Origin: Leptidea sinapis
Lineage: Eukaryota; Arthropoda; Insecta; Lepidoptera; Pieridae
DNA length: 64,000 bases
Direction: 5' to 3'
Assembly (NCBI RefSeq): GCF_905404315.1
Contig: NC_066290.1
Coordinates: forward strand, 11,593,453 to 11,657,452
The notes beneath the pieces are model-generated. The model saw nothing but the letters and a program-made list of their open reading frames with translations. It had not been told where the DNA came from and searched no databases. A program made the position numbers and the translations under genes. Of this stretch, positions 34,110-45,511 are shown one piece after another. The first letter of the stretch is position 1. Each line of letters opens with the position of its first letter.

Positions 34110-34991
34110 CACTTCACACACAAGCTCAGCTATTGGTCCGCGTATGACACGAAGTGCGCGTTGCTATGTGCAGAAGACAAAATCTGAAAACAATAAACTT
34201 ATGAAAATAGTTTTAAACAAGCAAGGTGCATTCAATCATTCAAAATACAATTACCAATACCCATATTGGGAACAATTAATTTCAATGATATTTCTTCAAC
34301 ACACTTGTTCGTAAAGTGAGCCTTAGTTCTTAGTGCCATAAACCAAATTGTCGAATGTACAAATTTGAAAATGCTCATAAAGAGGCGTATAGGACGTTTA
34401 GCGTTCGGGATGTGGGCTATTACATACTCGAGCCTTTTCTTTACCTTTTCCGAATTCGTGTGTTCTCTTTCCCAACTGTCAAAAATAATGTCTTCTAAAA
34501 AGAAAAAACCAACCACGAAGTTTTTACAATAAAAAATTAATAGAAGTTTTTATGATTCATGCAAATATTTCTAAAAAGAAGCTAATAATTTTTTTTCAAT
34601 ATCAGATTTAATCATTTGATTCAATAAGTTCGTTTAGATTTCATTTCATTTTATCTCATTAATTTTCATTTTCTTTTCATATGAATAAAAAAAATCTACT
34701 AACGACTTGGCTGTATGGGTATTTTGCCTACCCAGAATGGGTGAAGAAAACAAAAAAAATCTTTGCTTATATTATTTTACGGTTGGCGCCATTTTCCAAT
34801 AATTTTGTTGAGTTTATTGTGTTTTTATTAATAAATTTTCAGTGGCTTCTTTATTGTTAAAAAGAAACTGTATTAGCCGGTAAAATTGAAAATCATCGCA
34901 ACTGTTGAGTAATTAGGGGTATTAAAATACGAATGTGGGTGTGATAATATTATCACATGAGTGTATTAATACCTAATTGCATACAAGACCG
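34110..34991. other. Spacer, nothing recognised
   Basis: May include the 5' UTR of the R2-like element. A short perfect palindrome GTGATAATATTATCAC lies near 34940. No gene seen. Confidence 0.3.
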
Positions 34992-35553
34992 AATCTACAA
35001 CCATAATATGAATCCTCTATAAAAGATTCTGAAACAGTTAGCTTTTTTTATGGAATAGGACAACAAACTAGCGTAAGGGTCACCTGGTGTTAAGTGATCA
35101 CCGCCGCCCACATTCTCTTGCAACACCAGAGGAATCACAAGAGCGTTGCCGGCCTTTAAGGAAGGTGTATGCGCTTTTTTTGAAGTTGCCCATGTCGTAT
35201 CGTCCCGGAAACACCGCACAAGGATGCTTTGTAGTACGAGGAAGAAAACTCCTTGAAAATCGCACTTTGGAGGACCGCCACACATCCAGATGGTTGGGAT
35301 GATAACCTAACTTGTGGCTTGTCGTGAGTCGTTTTAGCTTACTGGTAACATTAAAAAAGCCAATCCTAGTAACCGTAATATCATCCAAAGGAGTGTTATT
35401 ATGAAAACGGATGATATAATTTTGTACTGAATTTCTATACAACACTCGTTTGGATGATGTAATGGCTCTTAGGACATTGGGTGTTTCAATGTTGGCAATA
35501 AACTAACTGTTTTAGAATCTTTTATAGAGGATTTAAAGCATGGGTGTAGATTA
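34992..35553. mobile_element. Foldback element with LINE insertion at its left arm
   Basis: Arms 34992-35041 and 35503-35553 are inverted copies over about 50 bp (shared core ATCCTCTATAAAAGATTCT). An inner pair of inverted blocks (ATCATCCAAAGGAGTGTT near 35380 and its partner near 35445) extends the fold. The Jockey-like tail at 35042-35330 sits directly against the left arm and would have to be removed to restore the hairpin. Confidence 0.65.
35042..35330 (-). pseudogene. Jockey-like LINE 3' end
   Basis: 3' tail and last ~80 codons (reading W-R-S-S-K-V-R-F-S-R-S-F-L-P-R-T), with a short deletion in the W-N-E-L-P block compared with 61744-62595. Confidence 0.75.
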
Positions 35554-35664
35554 TATTATTTTACACGTGTGTGTGTGTGTTCGGGTTTTGGACCTAAGAA
35601 CGATTTAATAAGGCTGACTTTACGAGCGTGTTGAATAAATAATAGTTCTATGACGCTTGTAAGG

Positions 35665-36035
35665 CACGGACTAGTAAAAAAAGAAGGACTCCGCGCCGTG
35701 ATATTAGCAAGTGAAGCACCTTTATGCTAGTGTGTGTGCGGTTACGGGGTATACCAGTTACACAATTTTTTCTCCCTTAAATAATCATATATCCACAAAT
35801 ACTTTTATATTACTGTTTTTACACTTTCACAAGGCACGACGGCATTTTTTAAATATTTTATTGCGACGCAAACTTATGTGTCACAGACGATGGCAATTCT
35901 CATAATGGCGGCCGATCGGCTTGTATTAGTGTAAGTGTGTGCGTGGGGCTATGTATTTACACGTTTACCGGCTTGTTTTGGTGCCTCACTGTTATGTAAG
36001 GTGACACGAAGTCCTAATTTTTTTACTCGTCCGTG
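35665..36035 (-). mobile_element. P-superfamily-like MITE carrying a THAP start, copy 2
   Basis: 371 bp, same orientation and ends as 13805-14177, with a perfect 8-bp target duplication TTGTAAGG (35657-35664 and 36036-36043). The THAP start on the minus strand reads M-P-S-C-L-V-K and then hits a frameshift and stop. Confidence 0.75.
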
Positions 36036-36302
36036 TTGTAAGGATATTTCGTATTACGATTAACTCTTATATTATACTTGATAATAATGGTAAACAAAAG
36101 CTTAATTAACCAAACAAACTGCTTACCTCCTGCCATATTCTTTGAGAGCTTTATTTCAGCCCACTGTACGATCAGCTCTCCATCCCTCGTACCACAAAAC
36201 TCATAGCGATAACTAAGCGACAGTCGCGACGAAACATTTACTAATATTTATCAAGTCTCAGCGAACACAATCGTATACTATTATATATTCTTTGACACAA
36301 TA

Positions 36303-37041
36303 TCTAGTATATAAAATTCTCGTGTCCCGGTGTTTGTTACCAAACTTCTCCGAAACGGCTGAACTGATTTGTATTAAATTTTGTGTGCATCAATCGATGC
36401 CATTGCCACCAAAGGCCAACAGCTATTTTTTATACCCCTAAATGATAAGGATGAACCCACCCCTAAATATATTTTATTTATTTTTTTGACATTATTTCCA
36501 TTTTTATTTTATTATGATTCAACAATGAGGAATACAATATACAACTTCAAATTTGCGCCCTTCTACGATCTACAACTATTTTTGTATCGCGTTTTTCATA
36601 TTATTCTGTTCCATCCACGAAACCGCTATAGGGTGGCAAGATGGCAATCGAATACAATAATTGTAGGTCTAAAAATGTGCAACCCATTTTTATACCTCAA
36701 AAATTTTAATTATTGAATTATTGTTCAGTAGCGGTGAGGAAAACTGATGTGATGTACTACGGACGAACTATGGTTATTAACTTTTAATGATTTTAGAAAC
36801 TTTACACGTCAACTTTGAATGCAGTGTTGCGTATATTAAAACGACAAGATGGTGTCTCTCAGAGAAAAATCTCAGCAAGAGTAATATAATAAAATTCAAA
36901 TTGAAGTTGAAATTTATAGAGGAAAGGGGGTGAGGGGAACAGTAATTTTCCAATGTCAAAGTCATTACACAGATGTTGCCACCCAACAATTTTTTTTGAA
37001 AATACTTTATACGGCAAAACAACGTTTGTTGGATGAGTTAG
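36303..37041 (+). mobile_element. Helitron-like element, longer variant
   Basis: Starts TCTAGTATATAAAATTCTCG after A (36302) and ends TTAG before T (37042), with a GGCAA...TTGTT hairpin. Its first ~400 bp match 22629-23095; about 270 bp near 36725-37000 are extra. The ORF inside is low-complexity. Confidence 0.65.
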
Positions 37042-37172
37042 TAATATTGTATATTTTGACGACCCTTATTGTAGTCATACATATATTGATACCTAAAATA
37101 TAAGTTGAGTTTATTTACGGCATATTATATAAAAGCTCGAAAGTTGAGTCCGTCAGTTTACTTAACAATTAA

Positions 37173-37594
37173 GAGTATGTTCCGATATGCACTGCGATCA
37201 CTGTACAGTGTGACGTCAATTTACTATACTGTGAAGCCGTTCCTTTATAGCCAGTTATATTGGTAACTATTTTAAACGGAACGCAATCCCGTATACTTTC
37301 AGCCGCATTTTTTGACTAGTTCATTAAAAAAAACTGTTGTTGGAGTACTGTCAAATTAAATATATTTTAACTAAGACTTTAGGCACTCGAGTGGTTTTGA
37401 CTGATCACGTGATCAAAGTACTGCGAGTACCTTACCTCGAAAACGCCAGTGCTCACAGTAGAATATGGCGGCGATTTATGACGTCATATATTTCACTAGG
37501 GTACTGCGGCAGTAAACTGGCAGTCCATAAATGAACGAATTTTTCTACAGTGATAGCACTGTGCAGTACTCGCAGTGCATATCGGAACATACCC
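37173..37594. mobile_element. PIF/Harbinger-like MITE
   Basis: 422 bp with terminal inverted repeats starting G(A/G)GTATGTTCCGATATG, perfect over 23 bp and similar for about 15 more, flanked by the 3-bp duplication TAA (37170-37172 and 37595-37597). Three-base TWA duplications are characteristic of PIF/Harbinger. No transposase content. Confidence 0.7.
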
Positions 37595-37917
37595 TAAGTT
37601 GTGTGTGCAATTATGTGCCAACTTTTAAGCGTGGAGTACAAACGTTGACATTTTATTTAACATTGGCATGTAAAATAAATTGACGTCGCGAATTCTCACA
37701 ACTGATCTCTGCAGATATTTAAATATTGATTTTAACAGAGTGATAGACGTTCGTGTACAGACAAAATCTTGAATTTCTGATCCATTTAATGTTCACAGTC
37801 CTTTCAAATATTTAGAGTTGAGATACAAATTGCATATCTTATTTGCCCACTAACTTTGTAATTTAAATTAGTTATATTTTTAAAGTGATACCTCACTCCA
37901 AGGATTAATACAAAAAT

Positions 37918-38105
37918 AAAATTTGAAAAACAAAATTTTATGAACGATGCGGGACTCGACAACCTGAGAGTTGAATAAAGGATACAAGATTTTATGACGA
38001 TACGTCACTCAAACGGTTGGCTCAGTTGGTTAGAGCACTGGCACGGAACGCCAGAGGTTGTGGGTTTGGGTCCCGCATCGTTCATAAAATTATGTTTTTC
38101 AATTT
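37918..38105 (+). repeat. tRNA-like repeat, copy 4, with an inverted partner
   Basis: A complete tRNA-like cloverleaf at 38012-38083 (T loop TTTGGGT, anticodon loop ACGGAAC). At 37920-37955 the reverse complement of its own 3' third (GAACGATGCGGGA...) occurs, so the two can pair over about 35 bp with a ~115-bp loop. Confidence 0.65.
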
Positions 38106-38289
38106 TTATTTCTAATTTAAAGCTCGTTGTACGATCGATTGCTTATAAAACCATTAATTTAACAAAATTAAATTATGTATTACTGTAGTGCAATAAATAT
38201 TCATTGAAACTGCACCGCTGCATAAAAAATCCATAGGACATGAGTGTGTGCCCAAATAAGGATATACTTTACTAGATTTTAGACGGTTT

Positions 38290-38722
38290 TTAGATTAAGG
38301 CTCCGCTGCACCCCAACTAGATACCGAAGGCGTAGTCGCAAAGTGCGGCAACTAATACTGTCATTGCCCAAGTGGGCGTTCTCGAATCAGTCTCGAACAA
38401 TGTGTGAAGTTGACGTGCCACTTGTTCTGTTAACTTTGCTAATAATTTAAACTAAAATGCCGGGTAGCGTATTAAAACTTTGTAAAAATAATACTACAAT
38501 AATAACAAAGACACTAGGATCACATATCATCAGTAAGTATTTAATAATTTCAATGTAAAATAACGCGAAGCGTATGTTACAAAATTTGAAAGATGCCATT
38601 GAGTGTCAAGATGCCACGCACATAAGCATCTAATAGTTGCCGTAATAAAAAAGCTATTGTTTTAAGGTTCTTCTAGTTCGGTATCTAGTTGGAGCTCAGT
38701 AGAGACCAATGCTTAATCTAAG
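38290..38722 (+). mobile_element. MITE-like element with a THAP exon and splice donor
   Basis: Imperfect terminal inverted repeats (TTAGATTAAG at both ends; perfect 16-bp core CCAACTAGATACCGAA at 38313-38328 and inverted at 38677-38692). Inside, ATG at 38457 opens M-P-G-S-V-L-K-L-C-K-N-N-T-T-I-I-T-K-T, a THAP-like start in which the first zinc Cys is Ser, running to a consensus donor GTAAGT at 38533. No 8-bp duplication found. Confidence 0.5.
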
Positions 38723-39177
38723 TCTTTTACCTTGTATTTCCGTGAAAGGTATTACCGCGTCGCTAAGCAACGCCCACGCAGTTCCAATCTATTATCAATA
38801 TATGCAACTTTATTCGAATTTAATTCAATTTAAACAAAACACAAAGAAAACTATTAGCCGCATTCCACGAATAACAACTGAAATAAAATTAACTTAATTC
38901 AGCTGCAAAATTGTAATGTTTACGTGTGCCAATTTTTCAGATGAACCCGCCTACTGCTCCTCAGCGAGATGCTATTTTTAGTAGGATGTGACATTGTTTT
39001 AATGAGGGTATCAAACTGGAAAATTTCCATACTGTTAACCCCGAGGTGATAACGAGAGAAAGTACATTTCGAGCTCTGGCCTGCATAAATTGCATTACTG
39101 ATAATTGTTACTAGTTTTAATTGGAATGTCTAGTCTTTGTCTACTCTATGTTAAGCGTGCGATTGTATTCTAACTGC
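38723..39177. other. Spacer, nothing recognised
   Basis: No gene or recurring repeat seen. Confidence 0.3.
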
Positions 39178-39740
39178 CTTATTCATTATAAAACGCTTTT
39201 CGAAGGTATAAAGCTATATAGCTTAACTTAACTAATATTAGTTAAAACGTGTTTTAAGCCTATCGATCGTTCGATAAAATTCCTTATTCATATTCGTTAG
39301 ATAAATCTTCCATAACAAATACGTCTCTATAGTACGCAATGTTGCCATTTCGTACAAAAAAACATGATTTTAACTAAAATGAGAAAATGGAAACAGACAT
39401 CTTTTCAATGACAATTATTTGTCAGTTGTCAAAAGTTCAAACTTGAAAAATCAAAGTTTTGTAGTCTGTCGGTTGTCAATCTATGACGGATATCCAACAT
39501 ATTTGAGCGGGAAGCTATTAAATCACATTATATAACGAACAGCTGATCGATGTCTGCCATGTTTTTTTGCATTCGAGTGCTTAAAATAGGTTTATAGAGG
39601 GGTCCTAGCTACTATAAGTCACTTCAGCTTTATCAAAGCGATAATGGGCGTTTTAGCTCTAATATGCGATTATGAATACCATTTTTTAACAAGCGTATAT
39701 TAGCGATGTTTTAAATCACCGCTAAGTCATTATGAATAAG
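39178..39740. repeat. Possible MITE with short inverted ends
   Basis: CTTATTCATTATAA at 39178 and its near-inverse GTCATTATGAATAAG at 39726-39740, enclosing about 560 bp without coding content. The arms are short, so this could be chance. Confidence 0.35.
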
Positions 39741-40079
39741 ACATTAAAGCTTCTCGAACATTCCCTTTATTTTCTAGTGATTCTTATTTAATTAACTAGA
39801 ATTTTCTTTCGCTAACGCGAGTGGAACTGTGTTTTTACATTAGATTTTTGCATAAAAGTTACATTTTTATTTTAGTTAACCGGACGTTTCAAGACCTTTC
39901 TAGATCTCGCGTTTTCAGGGGGACTCACAATTACACGCGTTTTAATCCTTTAAAAGTGTTTTATTCAAATAGATGTTATTCTTTTACTAGTCGAAATTAT
40001 ATTAATTAATAATTAATCCCAAAAGTTACGTATATCACTAAACAATAACAGCTGTTTAAATTTGCAAGAGCGATATCTC

Positions 40080-40244
40080 AAGTCAATTTCCTAATATTCA
40101 ATAATTGGGGTTGAGCAGGTTTTCAACTGTAAAATAGATCCTGTAAATGGAGCCTCAAGCTGAGAGTTGAAATAGACATAACAAGATGTCGGTCGATTTG
40201 TCACTAGGATGGTTGGCTCAGTTGGAAGAGCGCTCGGACGGACT
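40080..40244 (+). repeat. tRNA-like repeat, 3'-truncated copy
   Basis: The GGGGTTGAGCAGGTTTTCAA upstream body and D-arm GGTTGGCTCAGTTGGAAGAG are present. The sequence departs from the family inside the anticodon arm at about 40244. Confidence 0.6.
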
Positions 40245-40587
40245 GAATTTGTATAGTCGTAAGTTGATCTTCTTGTGTCTTGTTTTTCATAAGGTTATTA
40301 CAGTAAAAAGAAGTAAGAAAGATTCAAAAACTACGTCACATTTTAACATAGACGGGTGTTAACTAAATATGACATTTCTGAACAGGGGACAGGCGCTTCA
40401 ATAGCTTTGTGACGTCATATGCTAAAATCTAAAAACTCTATCTAAGGTCTATTATTTAAAACTAAATTCTATATAAAGAAATCGATGCAAAATGTAAAAC
40501 TATTATTTTGAATAGAAGTATTTCATGAGCATTACTTAAAACACTGTAAAATACACTACTGTATCGTAGAATTTTTTTGATTTCATT

Positions 40588-40904
40588 CTTTTTTTATGGA
40601 AATAAGGGACGAGACGATCAAGACGTTCCACTGATGGTGACTAAATACGCCCTGCCCATTACAATGCAGTGCCGCTCAAGATTCTTGAAAATCCCAATAA
40701 TTCTGAGCGGTACTACTATTGCGCTCATCACCTTGAGACATAAGATGTTAAGTATCATTTGCCCAGTAATTTCACTATTAGCTACGGCGCCCTTCAGACC
40801 GAAACACAGTAATGCTTACACATAACTGCTTCACGGCAGAAATAGGCACCGTTGTGGTACCCATAATCTAACCGGCATCCTGTGCAAAGGAGCTTCCCAC
40901 TGGT
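40588..40904 (-). repeat. SINE-like repeat, full-length copy
   Basis: Poly(T)/ATGG start, GGGACGAGACGA, the internal hairpin block and the GGAGCTTCCCACTGG end. The flank beyond it (GACACACTCCCACA...) resembles that of the next copy. Confidence 0.85.
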
Positions 40905-41263
40905 ATGACACACTCCCACAACAATTATAGATTCGCTTTCGTTTTCTGCACGGTTCGTTTGTCTATACTCTAGTATATTGTGAGACAATGGTTTATCATA
41001 CAGCATGACGTAGGAGATTTAAAATCTTCCCGGACAATGCGGGCCCTCGTCTCAGCTAGTTGTCACTTTAGTATGAGGTGTCATATGGACGGTACGTGCT
41101 CACATCTCCGTAAACTGTGATAAAAATACTATCGTTATATTGTTGTTTAAAAGACAATTGGTGCTAGAGTGACTATGACATGGATTTACGGGTAAGAATG
41201 ATTTATTTTTGAATATTTGATTTGAAAACTATTCGGGATTACAATCACCGTCTTTTGTTTTAA

Positions 41264-41575
41264 TTTTTTTTTATGATAATAAGAGACGAGAAGATAACCT
41301 TCAGCTGATGGTGATTGATACACTCTTCCCATTACAATGCAGTGGCGCTCAGGATTCTTGAAAAACACCAAAAATTCTGAGCGGCACTACAACTGTGCTC
41401 ATCACCTTGAGACATAAGATGTTAAGTCTCATTTGCCCAGTAATTACACTATATGCTACGGCGCCCTTCAGACCGAAACACAGTAATGCTTACACATTAC
41501 TGCTTCACGGCAGAAATAGGCGCCGTTGTGGTACCCACAATCTAGCTGGAATCCTGTGCAAAGGAGCCTCCCACT
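41264..41575 (-). repeat. SINE-like repeat, full-length copy
   Basis: Same structure as 40588-40904. Both copies are followed within about 100 bp by GACACACTCCCACA and GACAATGGTTTATYATACAGC. Confidence 0.85.
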
Positions 41576-41639
41576 AGTGGGACACACTCCCACACTTGAC
41601 AATGGTTTATTATACAGCTCATCCTCCTACTCGCGTCGT

Positions 41640-41943
41640 ATTCCTCATTGCTGAGGGTCGTGTTTTCTGTGAGGAGTCAACTTTTTGACAATAGTTCGCC
41701 ATCTGTGTCTGTCTTTGGCTACGTGCAGTGCGTCATGAAGTCCGATATTCAGAGATGTGCGGATTTGGTCAGACAGTCTTATAGAGCTGCGACCTTTGCG
41801 ACATCAGTTGTTCGAGGTTGTGGCCATCTTTTCTTTCTTTTTTATAAAAAAGGAGTTTGGAGTATACTCCAAAAATTTTAATTATCGATTTTTTTATTAC
41901 TTCATATGGCTATACAAATTTATGTGTTTGGTCGGTCAGGTAG
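41640..41943 (+). repeat. Helitron-like 3' fragment and unclassified repeat
   Basis: The end (41870-41943) resembles other Helitron 3' ends (ATATGGCTATACAA ... GGTCAGGTAG followed by T), with a decayed hairpin. The preceding CTCATTGCTGAGGGTCGTG block is a repeat I recognise from Lepidoptera; the class is uncertain. Confidence 0.4.
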
Positions 41944-42209
41944 TAATATATCAATATCAAAAATCCCGCCCTACGGACATAATACTAATAAGGCAATGAA
42001 GTGTATCTATGTAGAAATCATACTGGTGATGGGAAGTGAAGAGCGCGGGGTGAAGAACTAGCGATTTATGAATTAAATTTTTTGTTGAACGTAGTATGTC
42101 AACGATTTACTATTTTCATCGGATAAATTATTTTTGAAGTAATAGTTAGGGACAAATTATCAGAGTGAAATTTTACTACAATACACGCAGATTCTAGCCA
42201 TTCTATACC

Positions 42210-42312
42210 TTTAGTATCATACTTCAGCTACCAAAACTCAAAAGCCTCTTTAACTCATAATATGTCTACTGAACCATAAGCAATGGACGAGAGTCAAATA
42301 AATTTCAATAAG
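42210..42312 (+). repeat. Unclassified dispersed repeat, copy 2
   Basis: Same diverged block as 4905-4992. About 150 bp further on, GCGCATCTT...AAAGATGCGC (42460-42483) forms a short perfect hairpin. Confidence 0.45.
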
Positions 42313-42833
42313 TATGTATAAGTTATAAAATTGCAAAAAAAATAATTCCTTTCTAATTGTACAAAAATAATTTAATTATATTTAAAATATATAACTACAC
42401 ACACTTTTGAAGATATACTTCTTTAGGCGCGTTATGAAAAAATGATGAGAGTGACGCGCATCTTAGAAAAGATGCGCGCGCATCACTGCAACAAAAGTGA
42501 CAGGGTGAAGTTGGTTCCTAAAATTTTCTGACGTTTGAGACATTCATTATTTTTTTTGGTTTCTTTGTCTATTATAAGGATAGGCAAAGGGTTCAAGCCC
42601 GTACAGCCGTATTCGTTATTTTCATCACTGTAGGTGTGTGAGGTAGGTAATCAACAGTGCCCAGTACGTTATAAATTATGCCCCGCGGATAGTTTTTTTT
42701 TATAACCGATTTAAAACAAACTATATAGCTGTTTACTCATTTGAAAGTAGAAAAGAAATCATGAACTATTTTCCCGTAACATTCTAGTTTTAGGAAAATT
42801 ATTAAAGTAAGCGTTACTTTGCGGAAATCCACA

Positions 42834-43034
42834 ATTATCCAAGTATTTTGAGTTTTCTTTAGTGTTAATTCCATCAATATTTGCCCTTAAACAATTCGAC
42901 ACGTGTTTCTCCTCTACACGAGGCATCCTCAGGAGATGTTGACTCGCCAAATTCAGTTTCGTGCCAGAGATTGGCGTTTAAGGACAATTACTGGCGGAAT
43001 TAATACTAAAGAAAACTCAAAACACTTGGATAAT
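42834..43034. repeat. Foldback repeat with 59-bp arms
   Basis: 42834-42892 and 42976-43034 are inverted copies with about 10% mismatches around an 83-bp loop. The loop contains CGTGTTTCTCCTCTACACG. No coding content. Confidence 0.7.
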
Positions 43035-43580
43035 GCTAGTATTAAGAAATTTGCTAGCGAATGCTATGCGACTTAAGTAAGAAATGTATTAAATTAGTCA
43101 AATTTTCATGAGGCATTATAATCTTCAATTATTTCAATCGTTTATGATTAGTAATAAATATTATTCCATGTTTAATATCATTTTTTATTAATAATAATTA
43201 TAAAGTATTTATTCCGTTACTTTATACAATAAAAAGTTGAGGATTGTTAATTATTGAAACATGCATTTTTTTCCACGGGAAAATAATTCACTACCTTTTT
43301 TATGGATTGTAACACACCAAATTTATATTGACGTTTAAAGAATCCCATTATCTCTACAACTGACCATAAATCATTAATAATCGGATTAAAATCGGCTCTA
43401 GTAAAAACGGTACGATCAGGTTGAGCTCTGATGAAGTTAGATGTGTTTATTTCCTACCACGTTTGTATTGCTTGTGTAGAGTTTTCTGTGGAACCATTAG
43501 CCGAGGTTGGTTTAAGGATTTAAAAAAAATCCTGCGTACAGAGTACACATGTGAGAAGTGAAACGTGCATTGTACATGAA
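43035..43580. other. Spacer, nothing recognised
   Basis: AT-rich. The minus-strand ORF crossing the right end belongs partly to the next repeat. Confidence 0.3.
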
Positions 43581-43700
43581 CCTCTAAGCTGCATATGAAG
43601 TCCTGGTACATGTTGCTAAGATGACACATGATTTCAACGGCTATGAATGACATTACTATCACCGCTGCCATATTTATGTTCTCCTGGTGTCTATATAATT
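43581..43700 (-). repeat. Protein-like dispersed repeat, copy 2
   Basis: Minus-strand counterpart of 5325-5447. Reads M-A-A-V-I-V-M-S-F-I-A-V-E-I-M-C-H from 43671 and stays open to 43447. Similarity to the first copy stops at about residue 31, so the rest of the frame is probably not part of the conserved unit. Confidence 0.5.
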
Positions 43701-43932
43701 ATGTAGTAATAAACTGAAATTTAGACGAGGTCTATAGATATATGCTAAGTCTATAGTTGTAATGTTGCTTGATAGTAAAAAACGAGAGAGAAACTGAAGC
43801 GATTGTTGTTATTCGTATGTGAACAAACCTTTATTGAAGTGCGAGGAAACTTCATCCTATCAATGGCGTATCAATCTTCAGATTATGCCGAAAGATTCTT
43901 ATAATAGCTATATAACTTTTACCATACATTTT

Positions 43933-44217
43933 ACCAGTGGGAGGCTCCTTCGCACCGGATGCCGGCTAGATTATGGATACCACAACGGTGCCTATAAATA
44001 CCGTGAAGCATTACTGTGTTTCGGTCTGAAGGGCGCCGTAGCTAATGAAATTACTTGGCAAATGAGACAACTTATTACCAAGGCGCAGTTGTAGTGCCGC
44101 TCAGAATTTTTGGGTTTTTCAAGAATCCTGATCGGCACTACATTGTAATGGGCAGGGCATATCAATAACCATCAGCTGAATGTCCTGCTCGTCTCGTCCC
44201 TTATTTTCATAAAAAAA
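43933..44217 (+). repeat. SINE-like repeat, near-complete copy
   Basis: CCAGTGGGAGGCTCC to CTCGTCCCTTATTTTCATAA and poly(A), with small internal losses in the GAAGCA..TTACTG block. Confidence 0.85.
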
Positions 44218-44459
44218 TATATATATTCAGTTATAAATGAATATCAATGAATTGCATTCTTAAAGTTGTTAATTGCTGTTATTAATGCAACTTATCGGAG
44301 TCACATGTTATGGATATGTAAACAATATGTAATAATAAACACACCAATGTTTGTTTTGATGTCAGCTGTTGTGAAATTTTCGTTATTACTTTCTATTTTC
44401 AAGAATAATCAATTTAAATGTTTATTTTTCTCTCAAAGTCGGATATCTTATTTATATAA

Positions 44460-45192
44460 CTAGCTGACGCGACAGACGTTGTTCTGTACTAAATAAATAA
44501 ATGCTGTTTTTCATTTATTCGTTAATAATATTTCATAACATCAAGAATTCTTTCGTAAAATATGCTCCCTGTTTTAATGAATTTTTTTCACAGCAGAACT
44601 GTCAAACCGTGTGTCAATAAATGCTCTCATAAAAAATATGTCCGTACAAACAAATATTGAAAATAAAAATAATTATGGGTCGCAAATCGAAATAATACTA
44701 TCCTATCTCTCAAGTTGGATTAAACTGCACTCCATGAAGTAATCCCCATTAAAATCCGTTCATTACTTTGGAAGTCCATCGCAGACAAACAACGTGACAC
44801 GTAATTTATATAATATACTAGCTGCCCCGACAGACGTTGTTCTGTAGATTATAAAAATAAAATATACAGTTTTATAGGAATTTGCCAATAATATTTCAAA
44901 ATATCAAGATTTATTTCGTAAAAAATGCTCCTGTTATAATGAAATTGTTTCACAGCGGAACTGTCAAACCGTGCGTCACTAAATTCTCTCATAGAAAATA
45001 TGTCCATACAAAACAAATATTGAAAATAAAAATTTTTTTCACGGTCCCAAATCGAAATAAAAACTATCCTATCTCTCAAGTTGAACCAAACTGCACTCCA
45101 TGAAGTAATCCCCATTAAAATCCGTTCATTAGTTTAGGAGTCCATTGAGGACAAACATTGTGACACGAGATTTATATATATTAAGATTAAGA
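44460..45192 (-). mobile_element. Non-autonomous Helitron, host of a nested copy
   Basis: Minus strand: TC start at 45192 (flanking A), CTAG end at 44460 (next base T), perfect ACAGA/TCTGT hairpin. Interrupted between 44817 and 45187 by a second Helitron of the same family; removal restores the family's TATATATTAAGA start region. Confidence 0.75.
44818..45186 (-). mobile_element. Non-autonomous Helitron, nested in its own family
   Basis: Minus strand: TCTTAATATATATAAATCTC start at 45186, CTAG end at 44818, A/T flanks supplied by the host element, ACAGA/TCTGT hairpin. Closely similar to its host over its whole length. Confidence 0.8.
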
Positions 45193-45197
45193 TAAGA

Positions 45198-45511
45198 CTA
45201 GCTGACCCAGCAAACGGTTGTATTGCCGATATTAAAATCGCGATACAAAAGTAACTGTTGATAGTAGATGGGTGAAAATTTGAAGTTGTATGTATTTTTT
45301 AATGCTGACTGCTTCATAATCAAACAAATTAAAAAAAATGTCAAAAAATTAAAAAATTATAAAATTTCGTGTGGACCACCCTTAACATTTAGGGGGATGA
45401 AAAATAGATGTTACCTACCCAATATGCACTCAAAATTTCATGAGAATCGGTCAAGCCGTTTCGGAGGAGTTCGGTCCCGCACACCGTTACACGAGAATTT
45501 TATATATTAGA
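45198..45511 (-). mobile_element. Non-autonomous Helitron, GGCAA subfamily
   Basis: CTAG end at 45198 with flanking T, hairpin GGCAA...TTGCT, and TC start at 45511 (an alternative TC lies at 45517). Related to 22629-23095. Sits 5 bp from the end of the preceding Helitron. Confidence 0.7.

Noticed and set aside
41395..41577. Small ORFs with R-H-K-M-L-S-L-I-C-P-V as a conserved gene family
   Set aside because: The peptide recurs only because it is a frame through the SINE-like repeat.
42585..42640. tRNA fragment (GGGTTCAAGCCC)
   Set aside because: Only a T-arm-like match; no D or anticodon arm around it.
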